From Paracoccus alcaliphilus (GTDB lineage Bacteria > Pseudomonadota > Alphaproteobacteria > Rhodobacterales > Rhodobacteraceae), in assembly GCF_028553725.1 (NCBI RefSeq), contig NZ_CP067124.1:1064001-1128000 (forward strand): a stretch of DNA of 64,000 nt, in the 5' to 3' direction. This document shows positions 37,621 to 46,575 of the stretch, in pieces (position 1 is the stretch's first letter; each line of letters opens with the position of its first letter). A program made the position numbers and the translations under genes. The notes below the pieces were generated by a model that made no database searches, was not told the DNA's origin, and saw nothing but the letters and a program-made list of their open reading frames with translations.

Positions 37621-38663
37621 GCCCGCCCGACCGGCGCAGGTGGCCCCGGCGGCTGTGGTCCGCATGGCGCCTGCGTTGGAAACGGCGTGAACTGCTGTGG
37701 CGCACGATCCGCTCGGGTCGGGCGCTGACCCCTGTGGCGGACCGCACGGCGCAGATCCGCAAGGGCGATATTCTGATATTCGCGTGCCTGCGCAACGAAA
37801 CCCAGCGCCTGCCGGAATTTCTGGCCCATTACCGGGCGCTTGGGGTCAGCCATTTCCTGATCGTGGACAATGACAGCGATGATGGCTCGGACCGGCTGCT
37901 GCTGGATCAGGGGGATGTGTCGCTGTGGCAGACCCGGGCATCCTATCGCGATGCGCGGTTCGGCATGGATTGGATCGGCGCGCTGCTGTTCCGTCACGGA
38001 CACGGGCATTGGTGTCTGACCGTCGATGCCGATGAGCTGCTGGCCTATCCCGATCACGAGGCGCGGGGGCTGGCCGCGCTGACGGCCCATCTGGATGCGC
38101 AGGGCATCCGGGGCATGGGCGCGTTGATGCTGGACCTGTTCCCCAAGGGGCCGCTGGACGAACCGGCGCAGGGAACGGTGCTGGAGCAGCTGCCGTTCTT
38201 CGATCCCGGTCCCTATCGCTGTCAGGTCATGCAGCCGCGCCGCAACCGCTGGGTGCAGGGCGGCATCCGCGAGCGGGCCTTTTTCGCGGATCGGCCAAGG
38301 CGGTCGCCGACGCTGAACAAGCTGCCCCTGATCCGATGGGACCGGAGCTTCGTCTATGTGAACTCGACCCATTCCATGCTGCCGCCGCGGATGAACGACC
38401 TGTGGGACGGGCCGGGCGACCCGCGCCTGTCGGGCATCCTGCTGCATAGCAAGTTCCTGCCGGGAATTGCCGCGCGATCAGCGGAGGAATTGCAGCGTCG
38501 CCAGCATTTCGTCGATCCCGACGCCTATGTCGGCTATCATCGCGCGCTGACCGATGCGCCGGTTCTGTGGCATCCCGGCGCCCTGCGCTATGCGGGTTGG
38601 CGGCAGATGCAGGCGCTGGGATTGCTGGGCACAGGCGGCTGGATGGGTGGGACAGACAAATGA
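37617..38663 (+). CDS. Family-2-like glycosyltransferase (paralog 1)
   Basis: The product is 348 aa from GTG 37617, which overlaps the galE stop (GTGA). The first 45 residues are very basic (WPRRLWSAWRLRWKRRELLWR). The catalytic domain has ILIFACLRNETQRLPEFLAHYRALG, HFLIVDNDSDDGS and LTVDADELLAYP, the latter containing the likely DxD for nucleotide-sugar metal binding. This is the pattern of the Glyco_tranf_2_4 group. The next gene is a clear paralog. There are no membrane helices, so it probably works on the cytoplasmic face, held there by the basic N-terminus. Donor and acceptor are unknown. Confidence 0.85.
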   Translation: MSPPDRRRWPRRLWSAWRLRWKRRELLWRTIRSGRALTPVADRTAQIRKGDILIFACLRNETQRLPEFLAHYRALGVSHFLIVDNDSDDGSDRLLLDQGDVSLWQTRASYRDARFGMDWIGALLFRHGHGHWCLTVDADELLAYPDHEARGLAALTAHLDAQGIRGMGALMLDLFPKGPLDEPAQGTVLEQLPFFDPGPYRCQVMQPRRNRWVQGGIRERAFFADRPRRSPTLNKLPLIRWDRSFVYVNSTHSMLPPRMNDLWDGPGDPRLSGILLHSKFLPGIAARSAEELQRRQHFVDPDAYVGYHRALTDAPVLWHPGALRYAGWRQMQALGLLGTGGWMGGTDK

Positions 38664-38748
38664 GTCAAAAGCCTTGCCAAAGGGGGCCGCAGGCGGCATG
38701 TCGGCTGGATGAACTTGCCCGGGAAACAGTCCTGCCGGAGGGTGTGAC

Positions 38749-39777
38749 ATGCGCGGCCTGACGCAGCTGGCCATCTGGGACCGCTTGCGCCGACGTGCCG
38801 AGCGTCAACGCCTGATCGTGCGCGCCGTGCGCCGCCGCCGCAGGCTGCGGGTGGTCGTGGACCGCACCAGCCAGATCGGCAAACAGGACATCCTGGCCTT
38901 CGTAACCCAGCGGAACGAGCGTCTTCGGCTGCCCTATTTCCTTGAATATTACCGCAATCTGGGCGTGCGCCATTTCCTGTTCGTGGATAATGACAGCGAC
39001 GATGGCAGTCTGGATTACCTGTCCCAGCAACCCGATGTGTCGGTCTGGCATACCAAATCCGGCTATAAACGCGCGCGGTTCGGCATGGACTGGATCAACT
39101 GGTTGCTGTTCCGCTATGGCAACGGCCATTGGTGCCTGACCGTCGATCCGGATGAGTTTCTGGTCTATCCCCATCACGAGACGCGCCCCCTTCAGGCGCT
39201 GACCGACTGGCTGGAAAATACCGGCCGCAACGCCTTTCCCGCGATGTTGCTGGACATGTATCCGCAGGGGCCGGTCGATGCGCAGCCCTATCACGAGGGA
39301 CAGAACCCGTTCGAGATCGCGCGCTGGTTCGATCCGGCGAATTACACCATCAGCAAGAACCCCACCTATGGCAATCTGTGGATTCAGGGCGGGCCGCGCG
39401 TCCGGGCCTTTTTCCGGGATGATCCGCTGGCGGGGCCGGCGCTGAACAAGATCCCGCTGGTCAAATGGTTCTGGCGCTATGCCTATGTCAGCTCGACCCA
39501 TATGCTGCTGCCGCGCAAGCTGAACCTGACCTATGACGAGGACGGGGGCGAACTGGCCTCGGGCTGCCTGCTGCATGCCAAGTTCCTGTCCACCTTCTCG
39601 GAAAAGGCGTCCGAAGAGCTGGACCGCCGCCAGCATTACGCCAACAGTCAGGAATATCGCGCCTATCACGCCGGACTGCAGGACGAGGTCGATCTGTGGT
39701 GCCCGGAATCGCGCGAATACAGCGATTGGCAGCAGCTGGAAGAGCTGGGCCTGATCTCTCGGGGGAACTGGGCATGA
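38749..39777 (+). CDS. Family-2-like glycosyltransferase (paralog 2)
   Basis: This 342-aa protein is a tandem paralog of the gene before it. Shared blocks include HFLFVDNDSDDGS, RFGMDWINWLLFR, GHWCLTVDPDEFLVYP and the C-terminal RRQHYANSQEYRAYHAGL. The basic N-terminal stretch is also kept. The two proteins differ in the middle, where the acceptor should bind, so they may add two sugars in sequence. The ATG at 38749 follows CCGGAGGGTG. An 85-bp gap separates it from the first paralog. The stop overlaps the start of the next gene by 4 bp. Confidence 0.85.
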   Translation: MRGLTQLAIWDRLRRRAERQRLIVRAVRRRRRLRVVVDRTSQIGKQDILAFVTQRNERLRLPYFLEYYRNLGVRHFLFVDNDSDDGSLDYLSQQPDVSVWHTKSGYKRARFGMDWINWLLFRYGNGHWCLTVDPDEFLVYPHHETRPLQALTDWLENTGRNAFPAMLLDMYPQGPVDAQPYHEGQNPFEIARWFDPANYTISKNPTYGNLWIQGGPRVRAFFRDDPLAGPALNKIPLVKWFWRYAYVSSTHMLLPRKLNLTYDEDGGELASGCLLHAKFLSTFSEKASEELDRRQHYANSQEYRAYHAGLQDEVDLWCPESREYSDWQQLEELGLISRGNWA

Positions 39778-41468
39778 GGGATGGGGCCGGGGTGCGGCTG
39801 GGCGTGGTCCTGCTGTGCCATTCCAATCTGGCGATGGCGGCGCGGATGGCGCGGATCTGGCTGGAAGGGGGCGCGCGGCTGGCGATCCATATCGACGCCA
39901 AGGTGCCCGCCGCCGAGGTCGAGAAGATGCAGAAGGCGCTGGCCGGGTTCGAGGGCGTTCTGTACACCCCGCGCCACCGATGCGACTGGGGCCGTTTCTC
40001 GCTGGTGCAGGCGACGCAGGACGCGGCGACGCATCTGCTGGCCGATTATCCCGATACCACCCATGTCTATCTGGCGTCCGGGGCCTGTCTGCCGCTGCGT
40101 GACGTATCCGAGCTGATCGGATTTCTGGCGCTGGACCCGCGCTGCGATCACATCGAGAGCGTCAGCGCCCATGATGTTGGCTGGACCGTCGGCGGGTTGA
40201 ACGAGGAACGGTTCACACTGTATTTCCCCTTTGACTGGCGCCGTCAGCGGCAGTTGTTCGACCGTTTCGTCGCCTTGCAGCGGCGGCTCGGGGTGCATCG
40301 CAAGATGCCGCGCGGGCTGTCGCCGCACCTGGGCTCGCAATGGTGGTGTCTGACCGCCGCCACGCTGCGCGCCATTCTGGACGAGCCGCGCCGGGTCGAG
40401 TTCGACAGCTTTTTCCGCAGCGTCTGGATACCGGATGAAAGCTATTTCCAGACGCTGGCGCGGCGGTACTCGGTGCGAATCGAAAGCCGTTCGCTGACCA
40501 TGGCGAAGTTCGACCACAAGGGCCGCCCCTATCAGTTCTATGACGATCACATCCCGCTGCTGGAGGAATCGCGCTGTTTCGTCGCCCGCAAGATGTGGGC
40601 CGGGGCGACGGCGCTGCAAAACCATTTTCCGCGCCCGGTCTCGACGGATGATCAGGTTCTGTCCCCTGATCCGGTGCGGATCGAAAGGCTGATCAACCGC
40701 ACCGTGCGGCGTCGGGTCTATGGGCGACCGGGGCTGTATATGCAAAGCCGCTTTCCCCGCAAGGATGCCGAAAATGGCAAGACCTCGGCCCCCTATGCGG
40801 TGTTTCAGGGGCTGAACGATCTGTATCCGCACTTCAACAAATGGCTGGCCCGGCATGTCACCGCCGATGTTCACGGCCATCTTTTCGCCCCCGATGAGGT
40901 CGAATTCGCCCGTGGCGCGAAGGTCGGGCCGGGGGCGATCTCGTCCAGTGCGGCGGTGCGCGACCGTGATCCGCAGGGGTTTCTGACGGCGCTGATCCGG
41001 ATCACGCAGAAGATGCAAGTGTTTCAGTTCAGCCCGCGCGACAACCAGTCGCTGAACTGGTTCATGGCGACCGATCCGAACGCGCATATCTTCGTGGTGA
41101 CCGGCGCGTGGATGCTGCCGCTGCTGCATTCGGGCATGCCCTTCGACAATATCCGCCGCATGGCCGCGCGCCTGCAAGGGGTCGAGTTGCGGCAACTGGA
41201 CGTGCTGAACTCTGTCTGGGTCAAGGCGCGCGTGCAGATCTGGGACATGACCGACTTTCTGGCCCGTCCGCAGGCCCTGCTGGACAACGCCTTCTGGCAG
41301 ATCGACCCCAATGCCGAACTTGTGCGTGACCTTCCCGACATGCGTGATATGGCGGGCCTTGAACAACTGTTGCTGCGGCTGCGCAATGCCGGGTTGCGCC
41401 CGCTGCTGACCGGGGATCTGAACGGGCTTGCCCCCGTGCCCCAAAGTGAAAGGAACAGCCCCAAATGA
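39774..41468 (+). CDS. GT14-like (core-2/I-branching type) glycosyltransferase with long C-terminal extension
   Basis: The product is 564 aa. Residues about 1-270 match bacterial beta-1,6-N-acetylglucosaminyltransferase-like (Branch) enzymes: VVLLCHSNLAMAARMARIWL, AIHIDAKVP, RHRCDWGRFSLVQAT, LASGACLPLR and GSQWWCLT, then WIPDESYFQTL. Residues about 280-564 form a second region, which I believe corresponds to the Rhodobacteraceae DUF5928 extension; its function is unknown. The gene overlaps both neighbours by 4 bp. Transfer of GlcNAc or another sugar at a branch point is likely, but acceptor and donor cannot be named. Confidence 0.8.
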   Translation: MRDGAGVRLGVVLLCHSNLAMAARMARIWLEGGARLAIHIDAKVPAAEVEKMQKALAGFEGVLYTPRHRCDWGRFSLVQATQDAATHLLADYPDTTHVYLASGACLPLRDVSELIGFLALDPRCDHIESVSAHDVGWTVGGLNEERFTLYFPFDWRRQRQLFDRFVALQRRLGVHRKMPRGLSPHLGSQWWCLTAATLRAILDEPRRVEFDSFFRSVWIPDESYFQTLARRYSVRIESRSLTMAKFDHKGRPYQFYDDHIPLLEESRCFVARKMWAGATALQNHFPRPVSTDDQVLSPDPVRIERLINRTVRRRVYGRPGLYMQSRFPRKDAENGKTSAPYAVFQGLNDLYPHFNKWLARHVTADVHGHLFAPDEVEFARGAKVGPGAISSSAAVRDRDPQGFLTALIRITQKMQVFQFSPRDNQSLNWFMATDPNAHIFVVTGAWMLPLLHSGMPFDNIRRMAARLQGVELRQLDVLNSVWVKARVQIWDMTDFLARPQALLDNAFWQIDPNAELVRDLPDMRDMAGLEQLLLRLRNAGLRPLLTGDLNGLAPVPQSERNSPK

Positions 41469-42859
41469 GCGACGCTTTCCGCAGCTTCGTGATTTTCGCC
41501 GAGATGCGCACCGGCTCGAACCTGCTTGAGGCGACACTGAACGCGCAAAAGCGCATCACCTGCTTTGGCGAGGCCTTCAACCCCTATATGATGGGCTGGC
41601 CCGACAAGGACGAATTGCAGGGCATCACCCGCGATCAGCGCGAGGCCGACCCGATGCCGCTGTTGCGCAAGCTGACCGACAAGCCGGGGCATCTGCCGGG
41701 TTTCCGTTATTTCCACGATCACGATCCGCGGGTGTTCGACGCGATCATCGAGGACCGCCATTGCGCCAAGATCGTGCTGACGCGCAACCCGCTGGACAGC
41801 TATGTCTCGACCCTGCTGGCGCGCGAAACGAACCAGTGGAAGCTGAACGAGACCGAAACCCCGATCCCCGCCGCGATCAGTTTCGACGGCGAAGAGTTTC
41901 GCCAGATGCTGACGGACATCGAGGAATTCCAGCTGCGGGTGCAGCACGGATTGCAGGCGACCGGGCAGACCGCTTTCTGGCTGGGCTATGACGATCTGCG
42001 CGATACGGCGGTGATGACCGGGCTGGTCCACTGGCTGGGCCGCAAGGATATCGCGCAGGTCGAGGTTGCCAACGATCAGGTGCCGCAGAACCCGCGCGAA
42101 CTGGCCGACAAGGTCAGCAACTTCAAACAGATGCAGAAAAGCCTGCAAGACCTGGACCCGTTCCAGTTGCGCAAGATCCCGAATTTCGAACCCCGCCGGG
42201 GGCCTGCGGTGCCCAGCTTCATGGCCTCGGATGCGGGGGCGGGGCTGGTTTTCATGCCGGTCAAGGGCGGCCCCGGCGGTACGGTCCGCAACTGGATGCA
42301 GGGGCTGGGCAAGGTCAGCGGCGAGTTCACCCAATCCAGCCTGCGCCAGTGGAAGCGCGACCATCCGGGCCATCGCAGTTTCACCGTGCTGCGCCATCCG
42401 CTGCATCGGGCATGGGACGCCTTTTTGCATCTGCTGGCCTCGGCCCGGCCCGAAATGCGGCAGGTGATGCGTGATGTCCACCGCGTGGCCCTGCCGCGTG
42501 ACGAGGAACTGGCCGATCTGTCCGACAAGGAGCGGCTGCGGCTGTTTCACGATTTTCTGGGCTTTCTGCGCCGCAACCTGAACGCGCAGACGACGCTGCC
42601 GACCCATCCCGGCTGGGCCAGCCAGTCCGAGATTCTGGCCGGTTTCGCCCGTTTCACGGTCCCCGACCTGATCGCGAGGGAAGATCGGCTGACCGAGGAT
42701 ATGGCCGGGATCTGCGCCGCGACCGGTATCGATGCCGAGCAACTGGCCGGCCTGACCCCGGAACCCTGCCCGGATTTCCTGCGCGACCGCAAGCTGGCGG
42801 CGGCGGCGCGGGCGGCCTATCTGCGCGATTATATCGCCTTCGGTTTCGACGATCTGTAA
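41465..42859 (+). CDS. Tandem-domain sulfotransferase (NodH-like plus degenerate second domain)
   Basis: The 464-aa product begins with a NodH/Stf0-like domain: FAEMRTGSNLLEATL (residues 11-25) is the 5'-phosphosulfate loop for PAPS and VLTRNPLDSYVSTLLARETNQW (104-125) holds the 3'-phosphate site. From about residue 258 a second sulfotransferase-like domain appears, with LVFMPVKGGPGGTV where family-2 enzymes have a PKxxGT loop, and FTVLRHPLHRAWDAFL as its 3'-phosphate region. The second P-loop is altered, so it may not bind PAPS. The protein probably sulfates a glycan. It overlaps the GT14-like gene by 4 bp, so both are in one operon. Confidence 0.8.
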   Translation: MSDAFRSFVIFAEMRTGSNLLEATLNAQKRITCFGEAFNPYMMGWPDKDELQGITRDQREADPMPLLRKLTDKPGHLPGFRYFHDHDPRVFDAIIEDRHCAKIVLTRNPLDSYVSTLLARETNQWKLNETETPIPAAISFDGEEFRQMLTDIEEFQLRVQHGLQATGQTAFWLGYDDLRDTAVMTGLVHWLGRKDIAQVEVANDQVPQNPRELADKVSNFKQMQKSLQDLDPFQLRKIPNFEPRRGPAVPSFMASDAGAGLVFMPVKGGPGGTVRNWMQGLGKVSGEFTQSSLRQWKRDHPGHRSFTVLRHPLHRAWDAFLHLLASARPEMRQVMRDVHRVALPRDEELADLSDKERLRLFHDFLGFLRRNLNAQTTLPTHPGWASQSEILAGFARFTVPDLIAREDRLTEDMAGICAATGIDAEQLAGLTPEPCPDFLRDRKLAAAARAAYLRDYIAFGFDDL

Positions 42860-42885
42860 AGGGGCGCCGTGATGGCGCTCCCCTT
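42858..42885. terminator. Hairpin between convergent sulfotransferase and phosphohexomutase genes
   Basis: AAGGGGCGCC and GGCGCTCCCCTT pair with a small bulge around a 5-nt loop, directly after the sulfotransferase stop and reaching the end of the opposing gene. It can work in both directions, but T-runs are short. Confidence 0.55.
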
Positions 42886-42887
42886 GT

Positions 42888-44276
42888 TCAGCCCTTCAGC
42901 AGCGCCGCGATCTCGGCCTGCTTTTCGGCCACCAGACCGGCATCGCCATCTGCCTCGACATTCAGCCGCACCACCGGCTCGGTATTCGACTTGCGCAGGT
43001 TGAAGCGCCATGTGCCGAAATCCAGCGACACGCCGTCCAGATCGTCGCGCGACTTGGCCTTACCCTCCAACGCCCCGATGACGCGGGCGATCGAGGCATC
43101 GGGATCGGTCAGCTCATAGTTCGTCTCGCCCGATGAGGGGAACAGCCGCATCCGCTCCGACAGCAGCTCGTCCAGCGACTTGCCCTTGCGCGACAGCAGT
43201 TCGACCATCAGCAGCCAGGGGATCATGCCGCTGTCGCAGTAATAGAAGTCGCGGAAATAGTGGTGCGCCGACATCTCGCCGCCATAGATCGCGCCGACAT
43301 CGCGCATCTTGCGTTTGATGAAGGCATGGCCGGTCTTGCTGACCACGGCTTCGCCGCCCGCCTCGCCGATCAGGGCGCGGGTGTTCATGATGACGCGCGG
43401 ATCGTGGACGACCTTTTCGCCGGGCGATTTCTCAAGGAAGGCCACGCCCAGCAGCCCGACGATATATTCGCCCGGAATGAAGCGCCCGCTTTTGTCGAAG
43501 AAGAAGCAGCGGTCGAAATCGCCATCCCATGCGACGCCCAGATCGGCGCCCTCGGCCCGGACAGCATCGGATGTGCGCGGCTGGTTTTCCGGCAGCAGCG
43601 GGTTCGGGATGCCGTTGGGAAAGCTGGAATCGACATCGTGATGCATCCGCACGAAGTCCAGCGGCGCGCCCCGGCGCTGCAATTCGGCTGCGATGGCATC
43701 GAAGGTCGGGCCAGCGGTGCCGTTTCCGGCATTGACCAGAATTTTCATCGGCTTCAGCGCGGAGATATCGACGAAATCGGCCATCGCGCGGGCATATTCC
43801 GCGCGCGCATCGCTGAAATCGGTGACGCTGCCCTTGGCTGTGGGGGTGAATTCGCCCGATTGGGCCAGTTCGACGATCGGCGGCAGTTCGGTGGCCGGAT
43901 CCAGCGGCGCCGATCCGCGCCCGACGATCTTCATGCCATTGTAATTGATCGGGTTATGCGAGGCCGTGACTTCGATCCCGCCATCGGTGTCGTGAAAGCC
44001 GGTGTGGAAATAGACCTCTTCGGTGCCCGCCAGACCCAGGTCCAGCACATCGGCGCCGCCATCGGTCAGCCCCTCGATCAGCGCCTGCGCCAGTTCCGGC
44101 GACGAGGCGCGGCTGTCGCGCCCGACCACGACCCGTTTGGCATCGCGCGCCTGCGCAAAGGCCCGCCCGATGCGATAGGCCACGTCGGCGTCCAGGTTCT
44201 TGCCCAGCTCGCCCCGAACGTCATAGGCCTTGAAGCAAGTGATGGCGCGATGGCCAAGCCGGTCTTCCGCGTTCAT
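42888..44276 (-). CDS. Phosphomannomutase/phosphoglucomutase
   Basis: This 462-aa alpha-D-phosphohexomutase interconverts hexose 6- and 1-phosphates. The active-site Ser is in TASHNPINYNGMKI (Ser106), the metal loop is DGDFDRCFFFD, the sugar loop contains GGEMSAHHYFRDF, and the phosphate loop RKSNTEPVVRLNVEA is at the C-terminus. The length and the GEMSAHHYF loop fit the bifunctional AlgC/ManB type that makes mannose 1-phosphate and glucose 1-phosphate. It could supply the GalU substrate and GDP-mannose for the adjacent glycan genes, although it is transcribed in the opposite direction. Confidence 0.9.
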   Translation of the reverse strand: MNAEDRLGHRAITCFKAYDVRGELGKNLDADVAYRIGRAFAQARDAKRVVVGRDSRASSPELAQALIEGLTDGGADVLDLGLAGTEEVYFHTGFHDTDGGIEVTASHNPINYNGMKIVGRGSAPLDPATELPPIVELAQSGEFTPTAKGSVTDFSDARAEYARAMADFVDISALKPMKILVNAGNGTAGPTFDAIAAELQRRGAPLDFVRMHHDVDSSFPNGIPNPLLPENQPRTSDAVRAEGADLGVAWDGDFDRCFFFDKSGRFIPGEYIVGLLGVAFLEKSPGEKVVHDPRVIMNTRALIGEAGGEAVVSKTGHAFIKRKMRDVGAIYGGEMSAHHYFRDFYYCDSGMIPWLLMVELLSRKGKSLDELLSERMRLFPSSGETNYELTDPDASIARVIGALEGKAKSRDDLDGVSLDFGTWRFNLRKSNTEPVVRLNVEADGDAGLVAEKQAEIAALLKG

Positions 44277-44339
44277 GAGCGCAACTCCTTCACGTTTTGC
44301 ACGCCGAGCGCTAGCATCTGTGCCGGAAAACTCAAGTCC

Positions 44340-46505
44340 TTACCCGCCCTTGTCGGCGGATCCCGGCAAGGGCGGCAGCGTGCCCGGCGGACGATAGCGC
44401 GACAACAGCCGGAAAAGCTGTTCGCGGCGGATCGGCTTGGCGGCGATGTCGTCCATTCCGGCGGCCAGCAGGCTGCCGCGTTCCTCTGGCGCGGCATTGG
44501 CGGTGATGGCGACGATTCTTGTGCGCGCCGCCAGTGACGAGCCTTCCGAGCCGCGGATCTGCCGTGCCGCCGACGGGCCGTCCAGCACCGGCATCAGCAC
44601 ATCCATCAGGATCAGGTCCGGGTGCCAGTCCCGCCAGATCCCGACCGCCTGCGCCCCGTTGGTGGCCATGCGCAGGCCGATATTGCAGCCCGCCAGCATC
44701 CGGTCGATCACCAGCCGGTTGGTGGCATTGTCGTCCACCGCCAGCACCCGCATCCGGCGCTGCGGTCCGGCATCCGGGGGATAGAGCACCTGCCGGGCGG
44801 CGGTGGTCAGGGCGGCGCGTTCGACCGGCGTGGTCACGATCCGGTCGAAGCCGTGGCCGGGTGGCAGGGTGACAACGACCGCCGCCATGATCCAGACCGG
44901 AATGCCGGGTGCGATACGCGCCAGTTCGCGGCGCAGCGCCAGCGCCCGCCCGATATCCCTGTTGTCGTCATAGATGATCAGCGCGGGCATCCGTCCCGCA
45001 TCCAGCATGGCTTTCGCCCCGTCCAGATCGGCGCAACCCTCCATCCGCAGATCGGCGGTGGCGAGGATATGGCGCGCGCGCCGCCAGACCAGCCGGCGCG
45101 AGCAGATGAACATGATCCACGGCGTATCCGACGCCTTGCCGGGCTGCACCGCCGGACGCGCCATGGAATCCGGCACGGCGGGCAAGGGCAGCCGTGCCCC
45201 GAATGTCGAGCCCTGCCCGGGACTGCTGCACAGCCACAGCTTGCCGCCCATCTCGGCCACCAGCCTGCTGGTGATGGCAAGGCCCAGCCCGGTGCCCGCC
45301 GCGGGGGTTTCGCGGCCGGTGGGATCGGGCAGGCGGGTGAATTCGTCGAAAATGCCGTCGATATCCTCATCGGCGATTCCCGGCCCGCTGTCCTCGACCA
45401 TGATGATGACGCCGCCGGGGCATTGCTGAATCCGCAGCCGCACATGGCCCGCGACGGTGTATTTGACCGCATTTCCCAGCAGGTTGAACAGGACCTGCCG
45501 CACCCGCCCCGGATCGCCGACATGGCTGGCCGGGGTCAGCGTGTCATAGCTGAGCCGCAGGTCCAGCTTCTTTTCCACCGCGTTCGGGCAAAGCAGCGTC
45601 AGCACCTCGATCGCCATTGCCTCCAGATTGAACGGAGCTTCGATCCGGGCGGGTCGGGCGTGTTCGCGCCGGGCAAGGTCCAGCATGTCGTTGATGATCG
45701 ACAAAAGCGCCTCGGCAGAGCTGCGGATGGTGCGGATCAGGCGCAGCTGTTCCGGCGACTGCCCGGTTTCGGCCAGCACCTCGGCCATGCCGATGACGCC
45801 GTTCAGGGGGGTGCGCAGTTCATGGCTCATATGCGTCAGGAAACGCGAACGGGTGCGGATGCCCTGTTCGGCCTGAAGCCGCGCCTGTTCCAGTTCCTGT
45901 TCGCGCCGGGTCTCGGCGGTGATGTCGCTGGCAAGGCAGATCAGGTGGCGGCTATCGTCATATTTCAGGAACCAGCGATATGTTTGCCCGTTGCGGGCGG
46001 TGACGTTGCGCGGCAGGCCGTCACCATCGGCCAGTTGCTTCAGCAGGGTGGCGCGGGTGCCTTCGGTGATCTGGATCAGATCACCGCCGGACAGGGCATC
46101 GACCACCTGATCGACATGGGTGCCGGGTGTCAGCTTCAGCGCCGGGGCAAAGAAGTTCCGGAACGCGCGATTGGCGTAAAGCAGCCGCATCCGGTGGTCA
46201 AAGACCGCGAAGCCGTCCGACAGCGTTTCCAGCCCGGCCGACAGGGACCGGGATTTATGCGTGCTGTGAGCCACTGCCGCCGCCAGCGCCCCGGCGGCGG
46301 CGGCGTTTTCCGCCCCAAGCCCGGCCAGATCCAGCGCGGGCACCTGTCCTGCCTGCAACTGGCTGGCGCAGGCCAGCATGATCCGGCGCATCAGCGCCGC
46401 CTGATCGCCCCCTTTCCGTTCCGTCCCGCCCAAATCGCCACCGATTCCCGTCCTTGTCCCGCAGCATAGCCCGGGCCGGGTAAAGACCCGGTTAAGCGCC
46501 GCCAT
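44340..46505 (-). CDS. Hybrid sensor histidine kinase / response regulator
   Basis: From ATG 46505 the product is 721 aa. There are no clear transmembrane helices. A PAS-like domain (about residues 85-198, LETLSDGFAVFDHRMRLLYANRAF) leads through a helix to the H-box HMSHELRTPLNGVIGM (His at about 228) and the HATPase with NLLGNAVKYT, VEDSGPGIADEDI and GTGLGLAI. Next is a region resembling a receiver but with an altered core, then a canonical C-terminal receiver with LAVDDNATNRL, LILMDVLMPVLDG and the conserved Lys in AAKPIRREQLF. It would be a cytoplasmic two-component signal protein; its output partner is unknown. The gene is divergent from the NTF2-like operon. Confidence 0.87.
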   Translation of the reverse strand: MAALNRVFTRPGLCCGTRTGIGGDLGGTERKGGDQAALMRRIMLACASQLQAGQVPALDLAGLGAENAAAAGALAAAVAHSTHKSRSLSAGLETLSDGFAVFDHRMRLLYANRAFRNFFAPALKLTPGTHVDQVVDALSGGDLIQITEGTRATLLKQLADGDGLPRNVTARNGQTYRWFLKYDDSRHLICLASDITAETRREQELEQARLQAEQGIRTRSRFLTHMSHELRTPLNGVIGMAEVLAETGQSPEQLRLIRTIRSSAEALLSIINDMLDLARREHARPARIEAPFNLEAMAIEVLTLLCPNAVEKKLDLRLSYDTLTPASHVGDPGRVRQVLFNLLGNAVKYTVAGHVRLRIQQCPGGVIIMVEDSGPGIADEDIDGIFDEFTRLPDPTGRETPAAGTGLGLAITSRLVAEMGGKLWLCSSPGQGSTFGARLPLPAVPDSMARPAVQPGKASDTPWIMFICSRRLVWRRARHILATADLRMEGCADLDGAKAMLDAGRMPALIIYDDNRDIGRALALRRELARIAPGIPVWIMAAVVVTLPPGHGFDRIVTTPVERAALTTAARQVLYPPDAGPQRRMRVLAVDDNATNRLVIDRMLAGCNIGLRMATNGAQAVGIWRDWHPDLILMDVLMPVLDGPSAARQIRGSEGSSLAARTRIVAITANAAPEERGSLLAAGMDDIAAKPIRREQLFRLLSRYRPPGTLPPLPGSADKGG

Positions 46506-46575
46506 CACCCTTTGGGTGGAGGTGACGCGAGGCCGCAGGCGCGCTATGGGAGGGATGGATTCAAGGAGACCGACG

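Noticed and set aside
38660..38761. 33-codon frame between the two paralogous glycosyltransferases
   Set aside because: No recognisable features and no independent sign of translation; kept only as a remark in the paralog finding.
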